This document shows positions 25,899 to 33,853 of a DNA stretch of 64,000 bases, piece after piece (position 1 is the first letter of the stretch; each line of letters begins with the position of its first letter). A program made the translations under genes and the position numbers. Under the pieces are notes generated by a model. It had not been told where the DNA came from and did not search any database. It saw only the letters and a program-made list of their open reading frames with translations. This DNA is from Prochlorococcus sp. AG-363-C02 (GTDB taxonomy: Bacteria > Cyanobacteriota > Cyanobacteriia > PCC-6307 > Cyanobiaceae), in contig QCFH01000002.1 in assembly GCA_003278345.1 (NCBI GenBank), positions 1 through 64,000 on the forward strand, read 5' to 3'.

Positions 25899-26446
25899 TA
25901 TGCAGTCCTCCCAATGTTTTCAGAGCTCAGATTTAGGAGAAAAGTAGGAGAGCAAGGATTCAAAACAAACTTAGGAGAAAAGATGTGTGATGTGTCAGAA
26001 GAACATGAGGAGAAGATAATCGTCATTTTGGATTTGTTCTCCCTTTTCTTTTGCTCAACTAATCCTATCTATTTGTGTAATCAATGACACGCAAATATCT
26101 ATGAACAATCAAACAAATCGCTACACATTGAGAGTAATATATATGCACTACTCTGTCCTCCGAAGAAGCGTGACGGTTGGATTAAGGAAAGCGTAAATGA
26201 AAATTATCTCCAACAATCATATTCGATATAAGAAATGCATTTATCAATAAAAATCTACTTACTAATAAAAAATAAAAAAAGTTCTTAAAATTAATTCAGT
26301 TAGATTTAGCTCAATACTTCAAAAAGATATTAAATAGAAATTGGCTTTAAAATAATGCTTTATATTGCAAGAATATACTATTAGATTTAAATACTTTTTT
26401 TTCTAGGTCTTAGAGTTTATGTATTAGAAAAAAAAGTAAGATTAAT
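25899..26446. other. 548-bp intergenic region upstream of glyQ
   Basis: The first half (25900-26210) is less AT-rich than the rest and contains a 12-bp direct repeat TTAGGAGAAAAG (25933-25944 and 25971-25982). Two small frames lie here: 25983-26087 (34 residues) and a 17-residue frame starting near 26143; neither has support. The second half is plain AT-rich sequence. Divergence from surrounding composition may mean a lost gene or an unannotated RNA. Confidence 0.4.
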
Positions 26447-27061
26447 TTAGAATATATTTTCAATTAAAAGTTTACCTTTATCACAGATTTCTTGTTGAGA
26501 TGGAAAGATTTCTTCTTCACAACAACATTTTCCTATTGGATTATTAAATTTCCAGTTAATCAAACCCGTTCTTATAGGACATGGGCACTGTTTTCCTATA
26601 GTTAAATTATTCAATTCTAAGCTTGAAAAAGGATCATAGTCTTCTGTAAACAAGATTTCTTTAAACCGAAGTGAATATAATTTATTCCATTGATGAAAGC
26701 ATTCTAAATGCTTAATTAATTCTTCAAAAGCGAATTTTCTATCTTCTATTTTATCTACTTGAATTTGTTGATAAAAAAAATCTCTCATGAATTCAGAACA
26801 ATTTTTAGCTTCATAATCATTAAAGGGAGTTACCTTTTGCTTAGATGAAATTAAATAATTGATTTTATCTTCAACGAACTTGATTTTATCTTCTAAATTT
26901 TTGACCTTAACAGTTAAGGGGATTATATTTCGAGTACTAAGTGCATTTGAAAGAAGCTCTGAAATAAATGAAGTAATAGTTTTACCTTCAAGTCTTGATT
27001 TTTCCTTAATCTCTGCCAAAAGGGCTGGATCAATATTTATATTTAATTGCGTGCGTACCAT
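26447..27061 (-). CDS. ribbon-helix-helix protein with coiled coil and cysteine-rich C-terminus
   Basis: A 204-residue protein. The N-terminus MVRTQLNINIDPALLAEIKEKS followed by a second helix (GKTITSFISELLSNAL) fits a ribbon-helix-helix DNA-binding domain of CopG type. A predicted coiled coil follows (VKNLEDKIKFVEDKINYL, about residues 51-68). The C-terminal third has clustered cysteines: KQCPCP, GKCCCEEE and a final EICDKG, which could bind metal or sense redox state. I do not recognise the full-length protein. It is divergent from a small frame at 27194. Autoregulation through the inverted repeat at 27136-27158 is possible. Confidence 0.7.
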   Translation of the reverse strand: MVRTQLNINIDPALLAEIKEKSRLEGKTITSFISELLSNALSTRNIIPLTVKVKNLEDKIKFVEDKINYLISSKQKVTPFNDYEAKNCSEFMRDFFYQQIQVDKIEDRKFAFEELIKHLECFHQWNKLYSLRFKEILFTEDYDPFSSLELNNLTIGKQCPCPIRTGLINWKFNNPIGKCCCEEEIFPSQQEICDKGKLLIENIF

Positions 27062-27135
27062 TTTTGAATGGAGGAGAAAGAAAGTTTTTTAAATTCAGTA
27101 GAAGAATCATCTGATGTTGATTTATAATAACAAAT

Positions 27136-27158
27136 AAAATATTATAAGTAAATATTTT
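27136..27158. promoter_or_regulatory. possible operator upstream of the RHH gene
   Basis: AAAATATT and AATATTTT form 8-bp inverted arms around a 7-bp spacer, 75 bp upstream of the RHH start. RHH proteins usually bind such repeats. All positions are A/T, so chance occurrence in this DNA is quite possible. Confidence 0.25.
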
Positions 27159-27190
27159 GATCGTCTAGTCAATCTAGGCAGCTCTATGGA

Positions 27191-27450
27191 TGATTGGAAT
27201 GTTTTTTGTTCTGGGGAATAAATAATTCAAATTCAAATAACAGTCCTTACTCAGATTATATACAAGAAGGACAAGCATCCTTCGGGAAAAATTCCAATGC
27301 AGGTGAAATTGCTTCATTAAAGAAAATTGCCCACGAGATAGGAATGCGCTTGGAAGAAATGATCTCCCTAGCACTTAAAAAATATAACGAGCATATAAAA
27401 TAATCTAAAAAATCAATTGCTGAAAAAAAACACAAGAGACATTCCAATCA
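27191..27450. repeat. 12-bp inverted repeats flanking a 260-bp segment
   Basis: TGATTGGAATGT at 27191-27202 is the exact reverse complement of 27439-27450. Weaker similarity continues inward as T-rich sequence. The segment holds the small frame 27194-27403. It could be a short non-autonomous element, or a chance repeat. Confidence 0.5.
27194..27403 (+). CDS. small hypothetical protein, uncertain start
   Basis: A frame of up to 69 residues; the last 35 (EIASLKKIAHEIGMRLEEM...) form a plausible amphipathic helix pair. The only upstream start in frame is TTG 27194. A better start, ATG 27186, is in another frame (MDDWNVF...) and would join this one by a one-base shift in the run of six T at 27202-27207, so a frameshift is possible. 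The frame lies between perfect 12-bp inverted repeats. No family recognised. Confidence 0.35.
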   Translation: MECFLFWGINNSNSNNSPYSDYIQEGQASFGKNSNAGEIASLKKIAHEIGMRLEEMISLALKKYNEHIK

Positions 27451-27476
27451 GAAGGTCCAATCAGAAGGTCCAATCA
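27444..27476. repeat. 13-bp tandem repeat, 2.5 copies
   Basis: The unit CCAATCAGAAGGT occurs at 27444-27456 and 27457-27469, followed by the partial CCAATCA. It abuts and overlaps the right inverted repeat at 27439-27450. The rest of the 27404-27689 gap shows no gene. Confidence 0.85.
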
Positions 27477-27689
27477 ATCTAAAAATACAGCTGCAATCTA
27501 TTTATTAACCAAGTACTTATAGGACGAATAGAAATAAAAATATTTACTTTCTCTATAAAAATCAACAAAGTAAATTAAATTTTTCTAGTCAAGGGAAAAA
27601 TACAAGCTTGGTGAAAAGCTAACTGCATGGCTTGTTTTAATTAGAAAAATATTTTGGCTATGATTTAAGATAAGAATTCAATCATCACA

Positions 27690-28145
27690 ATGTCCTTAAA
27701 AGTTGGGGAAAAAATACCTGAGTTTTCTTTATTAGATCAAACAGGTAAAACAAGAACAAACAAAGAATTTAAAGGGAAACCACTGGTATTGTTCTTTTAC
27801 CCAAAGGACGATACTCCAGGCTGCACAATTGAAGTCTGCGGATTTCGAGATAAATATGATTTATTTAAAATCCTAGGTGGTCAAATTTGTGGAATCAGTA
27901 ATGGCAGTGAGAAAAGTCATCTTTTATTTGCAAGCAAGAATAAACTTCAATATCCATTGCTATGCGATGAAAAAAACTCTTTAAGGAAAGCATTTGGTGT
28001 CCCAAAATTCTTAGGTTTAATTGAAGGCAGAGTTACTTATATAATTGATCAGGATGGAATAATAAGACATATTTTTGAAGATCTATTAAATGGACCTGCT
28101 CATATAAAAGAAGCCCTAAAGGTTCTTAAAAAAATACAAAATTAA
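27690..28145 (+). CDS. bcp: peroxiredoxin, PrxQ/Bcp type
   Basis: A 151-residue thiol peroxidase of standard length. FYPKDDTPGCTIEVCGFRD carries the peroxidatic Cys45 and the resolving Cys50 five residues later, the PrxQ pattern. It reduces hydrogen and alkyl peroxides using thioredoxin in the cytoplasm. It is preceded by a non-coding gap and is convergent with the SLH-protein gene 65 bp downstream. ATG 27690 fits the family start. Confidence 0.95.
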   Translation: MSLKVGEKIPEFSLLDQTGKTRTNKEFKGKPLVLFFYPKDDTPGCTIEVCGFRDKYDLFKILGGQICGISNGSEKSHLLFASKNKLQYPLLCDEKNSLRKAFGVPKFLGLIEGRVTYIIDQDGIIRHIFEDLLNGPAHIKEALKVLKKIQN

Positions 28146-28209
28146 AACCAACGTATTTTTACGTTTCCCTTCTGAATATTTATCTAAACATTCTATAATC
28201 TAAAAAAAT

Positions 28210-28611
28210 CTAATAAGTACGAGCTTTAACAATTGCTATCTCAAAGCTAAACTCATTGTATAAACGAAGTACTTCAGAACTAAGGTCATTAAAAGCAATA
28301 TCTCCTTTTAAACAGGAGTTTACTAACTCAGCCGCCTCATAACGAGTCAAAGCTTGACCAATTCTAAGGCTTTGCAAAGGGGGATTATCTACGCATCCAT
28401 AACTTCTAATTAAATTCTGTAGGGCAGTATAGGCCCAATCTCCTGGGAGAATATCAGAAAATAGAATATTTTGATTTTGCTGCACTTCTTTAACAGATTT
28501 CTTAGAAAAATCAGAAACATCTTTATTATAAACATCTGCTGAATAAGCAGATAAAGGGTCTAAAAAACCTAAAGATGAAAAAACTAAAAGAATGAACTTT
28601 GAAAGGCTCAT
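28210..28611 (-). CDS. orphan SLH-domain protein
   Basis: A 133-residue secreted protein with a signal peptide (about residues 1-25, cleavage near AYSAD) and one SLH domain: FSDILPGDWAYTALQNLI, SYGCVDN and ALTRYEAAELVNSCL. This is the same SLH type that normally precedes the barrel of picocyanobacterial porins. Here it stops soon after, with no barrel. It should bind peptidoglycan-linked polymer at the outer envelope. It may be a porin remnant or an independent envelope-tethering protein, and is notable because the porin 3.3 kb away lacks its SLH domain. Confidence 0.8.
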   Translation of the reverse strand: MSLSKFILLVFSSLGFLDPLSAYSADVYNKDVSDFSKKSVKEVQQNQNILFSDILPGDWAYTALQNLIRSYGCVDNPPLQSLRIGQALTRYEAAELVNSCLKGDIAFNDLSSEVLRLYNEFSFEIAIVKARTY

Positions 28612-28976
28612 TAAGATTCCCCTTAAGGATATTTTTATCTATTCTCTTTGTAACTCATATTTTATAAAGTGCAAAGTCAAACTGATTGAAAGTCTCTTTT
28701 AAGGTACTAAGTAAAGAATCACTTATTAACATTACCAACTCTCCTAATTTAGAAAAATATTCAACTATAAGAATTTTCGCTATTTCTCTTTCTTTTTTTA
28801 TCTCAATTACCAATTCAAGTAATTATTAGATCTCAGCTTATTTAGATAAAGACATGCTCCTTTAAGGTGGAAGCACATTGTTTAAGCTCAATAAAGACTT
28901 TTAACTATTTCAAGCACAGCAACTTAATCACTGTATTCTTTGCTTAAATCTATAAAATTTTAGGAACACTAAAAGT
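28612..28976. other. 365-bp divergent region upstream of pcb
   Basis: The region separates the leftward SLH gene from pcb. No frame or RNA recognised. AGGAA at 28962-28966, 10 bp before the pcb ATG, is a good ribosome-binding site. TATAAA at 28951-28956 could be a -10 element but would leave a very short leader. The long AT-rich leader may carry light or iron control, but nothing specific is visible. Confidence 0.45.
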
Positions 28977-30041
28977 ATGCAGACCTACGGAAACCCAAAT
29001 GTCACTTATGACTTTTGGGCTGGTAATTCTTCGGTTACCAATCGCTCTGGTCGATTTATTGCCTCACATGCTGCGCATACAGGAATGATCGCTTTTGGGG
29101 CAGGTTCAAATACTCTTTTTGAACTTTCTCGTTTTGACCCTTCTCTACCAATGGGAGACCAAGGTCTTATATTCCTGCCGCACTTGGCCTCAGTAGGTAT
29201 TGGCTTCGATGAAGCTGGAGTATGGACAGGTGCAGGTGTAGTAACTATTGCAATTGTCCATTTAATCCTTTCAATGGTTTATGGAGCAGGGGGCTTAATG
29301 CATGCAATATATTTCCCTGACGACATGCAAAAGAGTAACGTTGCTCAGGCAAGAAAATTCAAATTGGAATGGGATAACCCAGATAATCAAACTTTTATTC
29401 TTGGTCATCATCTAATTTTATTTGGACTTGCTTGCGCTTGGTTTGTTGAATGGGCAAGAATTCATGGAATATATGACCCTGCTCTTGGCGCAGTTAGACA
29501 GGTTAATTACAATCTTGACTTGTCAATGATATGGGAAAGACAGGTTAATTTCTTAAATATTGATAGTCTCGAAGATGTAATGGGTGGGCATGCCTTCTTG
29601 GCATTTGTTGAAATTACCGGCGGATGCTTCCATGCAATAGCTGGCTCTACAAAATGGGAAGACAAACGTCTAGGTGAATACGACAGATTAAAAGGTGCTG
29701 GACTACTTTCAGCTGAGGCAATACTTTCCTTCAGTCTTGCTGGAATTGGTTGGATGGCTATAGTTGCTGCTTTCTGGGTTTCACAAAATACAACAGTTTA
29801 CCCAGTAGAGTTTTATGGTGAACCTTTAAATAGAGCTTTCGTTGTTGCTCCAGCATTTGTAGATTCTATTGACTACAGCAATGGGATTGCACCTTTAGGA
29901 CATTCAGGAAGGTGTTGGACAGCCAATTTCCATTATATAGCTGGCTTTTTTGCCTTACAAGGTCATCTTTGGCATGCACTCCGTGCTATGGGTTATAACT
30001 TCAAAGATTTAGCTGCAAAGTTAACACCAAGTTCAACATAA
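28977..30041 (+). CDS. pcb: divinyl chlorophyll a/b-binding antenna protein (Pcb)
   Basis: A 354-residue membrane protein of the Pcb/IsiA/CP43 family. The N-terminus YGNPNVTYDFWAGNSSVTNR is the Pcb signature. SGRFIASHAAHTGMIAFGAGSNTLFEL supplies chlorophyll-ligand His residues in the first helix, and later paired His residues occur in LGHHLILF, GGHAFLAF and FALQGHLWHAL. Six transmembrane helices are expected. It lacks the large lumenal loop of CP43. It is the main light-harvesting protein of Prochlorococcus, around photosystem II or I. Which paralogue (pcbA to pcbH) cannot be told from sequence reading alone. A strong terminator follows. Confidence 0.97.
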   Translation: MQTYGNPNVTYDFWAGNSSVTNRSGRFIASHAAHTGMIAFGAGSNTLFELSRFDPSLPMGDQGLIFLPHLASVGIGFDEAGVWTGAGVVTIAIVHLILSMVYGAGGLMHAIYFPDDMQKSNVAQARKFKLEWDNPDNQTFILGHHLILFGLACAWFVEWARIHGIYDPALGAVRQVNYNLDLSMIWERQVNFLNIDSLEDVMGGHAFLAFVEITGGCFHAIAGSTKWEDKRLGEYDRLKGAGLLSAEAILSFSLAGIGWMAIVAAFWVSQNTTVYPVEFYGEPLNRAFVVAPAFVDSIDYSNGIAPLGHSGRCWTANFHYIAGFFALQGHLWHALRAMGYNFKDLAAKLTPSST

Positions 30042-30051
30042 ATATATAAAC

Positions 30052-30086
30052 AAAAAAACCTCGCTTAAAAAGCGAGGTTTTTTTTT
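30052..30086 (+). terminator. rho-independent terminator of pcb
   Basis: The stem AACCTCGCTT / AAGCGAGGTT with an AAA loop is extended by A and T runs, then a nine-T tract. It starts about 10 bp after the pcb stop codon. No gene was seen in the remaining 30087-30334 stretch. Confidence 0.95.
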
Positions 30087-30334
30087 GCTTATAATTCATA
30101 TCATCTAATTTAAACCTAATAATAAAAATCCAAAGTTTAAACGCTAAATAAAAATCAATATTGTAGGTTATTGTTTCATTGATTTTTTATCATACTGAAA
30201 TTCATATAAACAAATTCTCCACTCAAGCATGCTATGAAAAACATAACAATCCTTTTAAAAGATTAATTTTTTATTATTTAATGATTTTTCTTAAATTTTG
30301 ATAGATTTACATTTAAGTAGAAAATATTGCTACC

Positions 30335-30520
30335 TCAAGTTTCTTCTCCCCATCTTCTTCCTATCTCAAACCCCCAAGACTTAGCTAATTTAACGACTTG
30401 ATCATGATTTTCACAAGAGGCTAACTCAGCTCTTCTGTTAGGTATTTCCTCCAATGAATCAAGCAATGCAACAAGGGCATTTACTTTACAAGTAAACCTA
30501 TCCAAGTCGTCATAGGACAT
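30335..30520 (-). CDS. Nif11-domain small protein
   Basis: A 61-residue protein. LASCENHDQVVKLAKSWGFEIGRRWGE matches the Nif11 (Nif11-like leader peptide) pattern, in which a helix is followed by VxxLAKxxGFxI. It lacks a double-glycine cleavage site and a cysteine/serine-rich core after the domain, and no LanM-type enzyme lies nearby, so it is not a lanthipeptide (prochlorosin) precursor. Such short Nif11 proteins are common in marine picocyanobacteria and of unknown function. ATG 30520 is the only good start. Confidence 0.75.
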   Translation of the reverse strand: MSYDDLDRFTCKVNALVALLDSLEEIPNRRAELASCENHDQVVKLAKSWGFEIGRRWGEET

Positions 30521-30654
30521 GATTTTTTACTCAGATTAAATACTTATAAAAAATTTTAACTCTGAGCTTCCAAAATATTAGATTCTTGTGGAATTTGCCA
30601 AAAATCAGCCTCACCATGGTAAGGTCTTCTTAAGATTTTCTTAATGTTTGTAAG

Positions 30655-30789
30655 ATGGAAATCCTCGCGAGCAAAAGAGCGGAAATTCTTTCTGTAAAAA
30701 AAGATAGAGTTAGATTAGCTAATGTGCTAAGGATAGCTATTGCTAAGTTGCAAAGAGCCCAAGGAAAAACCAATCTGATTAATGAATAA
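30655..30789 (+). CDS. small hypothetical protein (44 aa)
   Basis: The frame ATG to TAA encodes a basic helical peptide (EILSVKKDRVRLANVLRIA, then IAKLQRAQGKTN). It is followed 3 bp later by another small frame on the same strand, which suggests a two-gene unit. The longer minus-strand frame across it reads as low-complexity hydrophobic sequence and looks like its shadow. No family known; real coding status is uncertain. Confidence 0.4.
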   Translation: MEILASKRAEILSVKKDRVRLANVLRIAIAKLQRAQGKTNLINE

Positions 30790-30792
30790 AAA

Positions 30793-30888
30793 ATGAATAT
30801 AGATTTTTCCAACCCACTTACTAGCTTTATAATATTTGGTTTTATTTCCTATTTCCTAGGATTTTCATTACGTGCAATTATAAAATGA
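30793..30888 (+). CDS. small single-span membrane protein (31 aa)
   Basis: A 31-residue frame with one hydrophobic helix (FIIFGFISYFLGFSLRAI) and a positive C-terminus (IIK). It starts 3 bp after the 44-residue frame. Size and topology resemble small photosynthetic or envelope subunits, but the sequence matches none that I know (PetL, PetM, PetN, PsbT checked by eye). Confidence 0.4.
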   Translation: MNIDFSNPLTSFIIFGFISYFLGFSLRAIIK

Positions 30889-30910
30889 TTTTAACTAATT
30901 CTTGCAAAAA

Positions 30911-32734
30911 TTAGTACCTTTCATTTTTAAATTCATTCCAATCAGGCTCAAAGCCTTTTGATCTAAGTAAAGTCTCTTTCTTCTCAAGTGTTTTCAAGTC
31001 TAAACGCCATATTTTATATACTCCAAAAGTTCCTAATTCATTTTTATAAATAGATTTCCAATGTGGATAAGAACTTGTTTCCCTATCAATTACCAAAAGC
31101 AAAGTATTGTATTTTCTATTTGAAGTTTCTATTTTCTGTTTCCAATTCTCTCTTTTTTCTAAACGAATTCTATTAGATAAATTAACTAAACCAACTTCGT
31201 CATGAGACTCATATGTCACAAGTTGTTTAGTATAAAAATGAAGAGAAGGCTTGACTGCACCAACCATAGCTATAGGTTCATTATTCTTTTGAACCATTAA
31301 AAGCTTTTTGGATACTTCTCTAACAGGCTTATGGCGCAAATTATCAGCTAATTTCCATAAAGGTAACATAAAGAACATATGCATAAATATTAAAGGTATT
31401 TGAAGAAAAATAAGACTTCTTAAATTAAAATTAAATACAAAATAAAAGCTTATAGCCGCTATAGTTAATATAAAAAAAGCCGCTTTTATATTTAATTTGC
31501 TATTTAATAATTCTATTCCTAAAGAAGGCATTTCTGGGTCATTTATAGATAAAATCCATATATCAGGATTGGAAAGAGTTAATCCCAATAAAATCATTAA
31601 TATGGCTATAATTAAATATGAAAGAGAATGCTTACTTAGAGACCTTTTTTTATTAATTGACTCCAAGGCAATCATAATTGACGCTGCAGGAACTGCTGGT
31701 ATCCAGTAGCTTGGTAGTTTTGTGGCAGCAAAAGAAAATAATAAAAGGACAGAAAGCAGCCAGCTGCCGCAGAAATTTAACAATGATCTTTCTAATCTTT
31801 GTGAATAAGGTGTATTAAATGCAACAATAGAATCACCAAAATCTCTTAACGCCATAATAAGAAATGGAGTAAAAGGTAATGATGAAATTAATAATATTAG
31901 GATGAAAAACCACCATGGCTGAGAATGGTTATTAACTACAGAAGTTAATCTTTGAAAATTATGATAACCAAAGAAGCTATCCCAAAAAGGCTTACCCTCA
32001 ACAATTAGTTCTGCTATATACCAAGGCAAGCTAACAAATAAGCTTATAAGTAATCCTTTTATAGGTTTTGTTTTCCTAAAAAGCGTTAAATAGTCTCTTT
32101 GAATGAAGCCAAATATTGTAAATGTCATTATTGACAACACTAATGCAACTGGTCCTTTGGTAAGAACAGCTAAGCCTAATATCACCCATGGAAGCCAAAA
32201 GTTTTTAACAAGAGGTTTTTTATAATTTCTCCAATTAAGAATCAAGCTGATTCCTAATGTGGAGCATAGGAGAGCATCGCTAACTGCAATTCGGCTCCAA
32301 ATAACTACTAACGGAGAAAGCGCAAAAACTAAAGAGGTTATAACAGCAGTCCTTCTTGGCGAAAGATCATTTTTAACTGGGAATTTCATTAAAGTATCTC
32401 CCAGAACAATCATCATTAAAATGGTAGAGATTGCAGAAGGTAGACGCGCTGACCATGTTCCTAAAGGATCCCAATTCTCCTGTCCTGGTATTAAATAAAA
32501 AGTTCCCATTAACCAATAAATTAATGGGGGTTTGTCAAATCTAGTAAGCCCGTTAACTCTAGGTGTCAGCCAATTACCTGTATCACTCATTGCACGACTT
32601 GCTGCAGCAAAAAGGGGTGGAGTCTCATCAACCAAACCAGTTGAACCTAGTTGCCAAATGAAAAGAAAAATCCCAAGAAAAAGTATCAGGCAAATCCCCT
32701 TTTTATATTGATTATTAGAAATTGATATTTTCAA
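30911..32734 (-). CDS. ArnT/PMT-like membrane glycosyltransferase (GT83/GT39 family)
   Basis: A 607-residue integral membrane protein. The first periplasmic loop contains STGLVDETPPLFAAASRAM with an acidic pair (Asp-Glu) equivalent to the D-E catalytic motif of ArnT-like enzymes, then FDKPPLIYWLMG, the family hallmark. About ten hydrophobic segments occupy residues 10-470, followed by a soluble C-terminal domain of about 140 residues. It uses a polyprenyl-phosphate sugar to glycosylate a lipid or protein in the periplasm. The GT4 gene lies 33 bp upstream on the same strand. Confidence 0.85.
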   Translation of the reverse strand: MKISISNNQYKKGICLILFLGIFLFIWQLGSTGLVDETPPLFAAASRAMSDTGNWLTPRVNGLTRFDKPPLIYWLMGTFYLIPGQENWDPLGTWSARLPSAISTILMMIVLGDTLMKFPVKNDLSPRRTAVITSLVFALSPLVVIWSRIAVSDALLCSTLGISLILNWRNYKKPLVKNFWLPWVILGLAVLTKGPVALVLSIMTFTIFGFIQRDYLTLFRKTKPIKGLLISLFVSLPWYIAELIVEGKPFWDSFFGYHNFQRLTSVVNNHSQPWWFFILILLISSLPFTPFLIMALRDFGDSIVAFNTPYSQRLERSLLNFCGSWLLSVLLLFSFAATKLPSYWIPAVPAASIMIALESINKKRSLSKHSLSYLIIAILMILLGLTLSNPDIWILSINDPEMPSLGIELLNSKLNIKAAFFILTIAAISFYFVFNFNLRSLIFLQIPLIFMHMFFMLPLWKLADNLRHKPVREVSKKLLMVQKNNEPIAMVGAVKPSLHFYTKQLVTYESHDEVGLVNLSNRIRLEKRENWKQKIETSNRKYNTLLLVIDRETSSYPHWKSIYKNELGTFGVYKIWRLDLKTLEKKETLLRSKGFEPDWNEFKNERY

Positions 32735-32767
32735 TTTATTTTAAAAATAATATAGTTTATTTTATTT

Positions 32768-33853
32768 TTAAGCATCTATTTCTTCAACAATCCAAGAACA
32801 AATTCTTTTCGCAAAAGATTTATAAGAAGCTTTCTGCATTGCCCAATCTCTACAATTCTGTCTATCTATTTTTTCTGTTTTCAAAACAGCCTCTTTTAAT
32901 CTTCCTATATCATCAGGAGGAACAAGCCAACCAGTCAAACCTGATTTGACAAGTTCACCAGGACCTCCTCGGTCATAGCTAATAACTGGAACACCACAAG
33001 CCATTGCTTCTATAACTACATTTCCATAGGCCTCATTCCATTTTGGAGTATTAACAAAGGCTCTACAGCAACCTAATTGTTTTTGAAATTCTTCTGTCTT
33101 TAGAAACCCTCTCCATTTTATTGTCCCATTTGGTACTAGTGATTCTATTTCAGAGGCATAGTTTTCATCTTCTATTACTCCCCACACATGTAATTCGTCT
33201 CCTAATAAAGCGGCAACTTTTGCCGCATCTTCCAATCCTTTTTCTTTTGCAACTCTTCCAGCCCAACCTAAAGGGCCCGTAGTGGATGATTGAAAAGAAT
33301 ACTTTTTTAAATCAAACCCATTCCCTAAAACAATTGGATCTTTCACTAATTCATAATCAGAAGCTTGACTAAAAGTATGAAAAGCCATTCGATAATGATG
33401 AGATTTAGATAATTTTTTAACTACATCGCCCATAACTCTTGAGACACATCCCATGCTAATTAAATGAAATAGCTTTGCTTCTACATAGGGCGTAACCCAT
33501 AAAGGAAGCCAGTCGTAAGACAAGTTCAATATGGCATCATAATTTTTACCTGCTGTTAAAGCGGTTTCTAATAATTTTGGAAGGACACCATCTATAGGGA
33601 TTGATATTGGAGAATCTAAATTTTGGTGTTGCCAACTTAATTGTTCCATTCCAGGAATTTTTATAACTTCTGCAGCTTCGCAATCAGATGGCAAGCATGA
33701 GCCTTCCGGAGCTACTAAAAGTACTTCATGGCCTATTTCCAAAAGCCCCTTAATTATTGAAACCAAAGTCAATTCAACTCCTCCTCCTTTCCCACTTCCC
33801 AATGAACCAATAGGAGTACTAATTAAAACAAATTTAAGAGGTCTAGATAGCAT
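32768..33853 (-). CDS. glycosyltransferase family 4
   Basis: A 361-residue GT-B enzyme. The N-terminal domain has GSGKGGGVELTLVSIIKGL, the acceptor-side glycine loop. The C-terminal domain has GWAGRVAKEKGLEDA and EAYGNVVIEAMACGVPVI, the E-x7-E nucleotide-sugar motif. It transfers a sugar from a nucleotide donor to a glycolipid or glycan. Its ATG overlaps the stop of the EamA gene by one base (TGATG), so the three minus-strand genes 34809-30911 probably form an operon. ATG 33853 is chosen over the TTG just before it. Confidence 0.88.
   Translation of the reverse strand: MLSRPLKFVLISTPIGSLGSGKGGGVELTLVSIIKGLLEIGHEVLLVAPEGSCLPSDCEAAEVIKIPGMEQLSWQHQNLDSPISIPIDGVLPKLLETALTAGKNYDAILNLSYDWLPLWVTPYVEAKLFHLISMGCVSRVMGDVVKKLSKSHHYRMAFHTFSQASDYELVKDPIVLGNGFDLKKYSFQSSTTGPLGWAGRVAKEKGLEDAAKVAALLGDELHVWGVIEDENYASEIESLVPNGTIKWRGFLKTEEFQKQLGCCRAFVNTPKWNEAYGNVVIEAMACGVPVISYDRGGPGELVKSGLTGWLVPPDDIGRLKEAVLKTEKIDRQNCRDWAMQKASYKSFAKRICSWIVEEIDA

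Noticed and set aside
27444-27476. CRISPR array
   Set aside because: Direct tandem copies of 13 bp without spacers; no cas genes in the window.
30335-30520. Prochlorosin-type lanthipeptide precursor
   Set aside because: The Nif11 leader lacks a GG site and a core peptide, and no LanM is present in the window.
30630-30812. 60-residue minus-strand frame over the small plus-strand genes
   Set aside because: Low-complexity hydrophobic reading opposite a more protein-like plus-strand frame; no start context or family.
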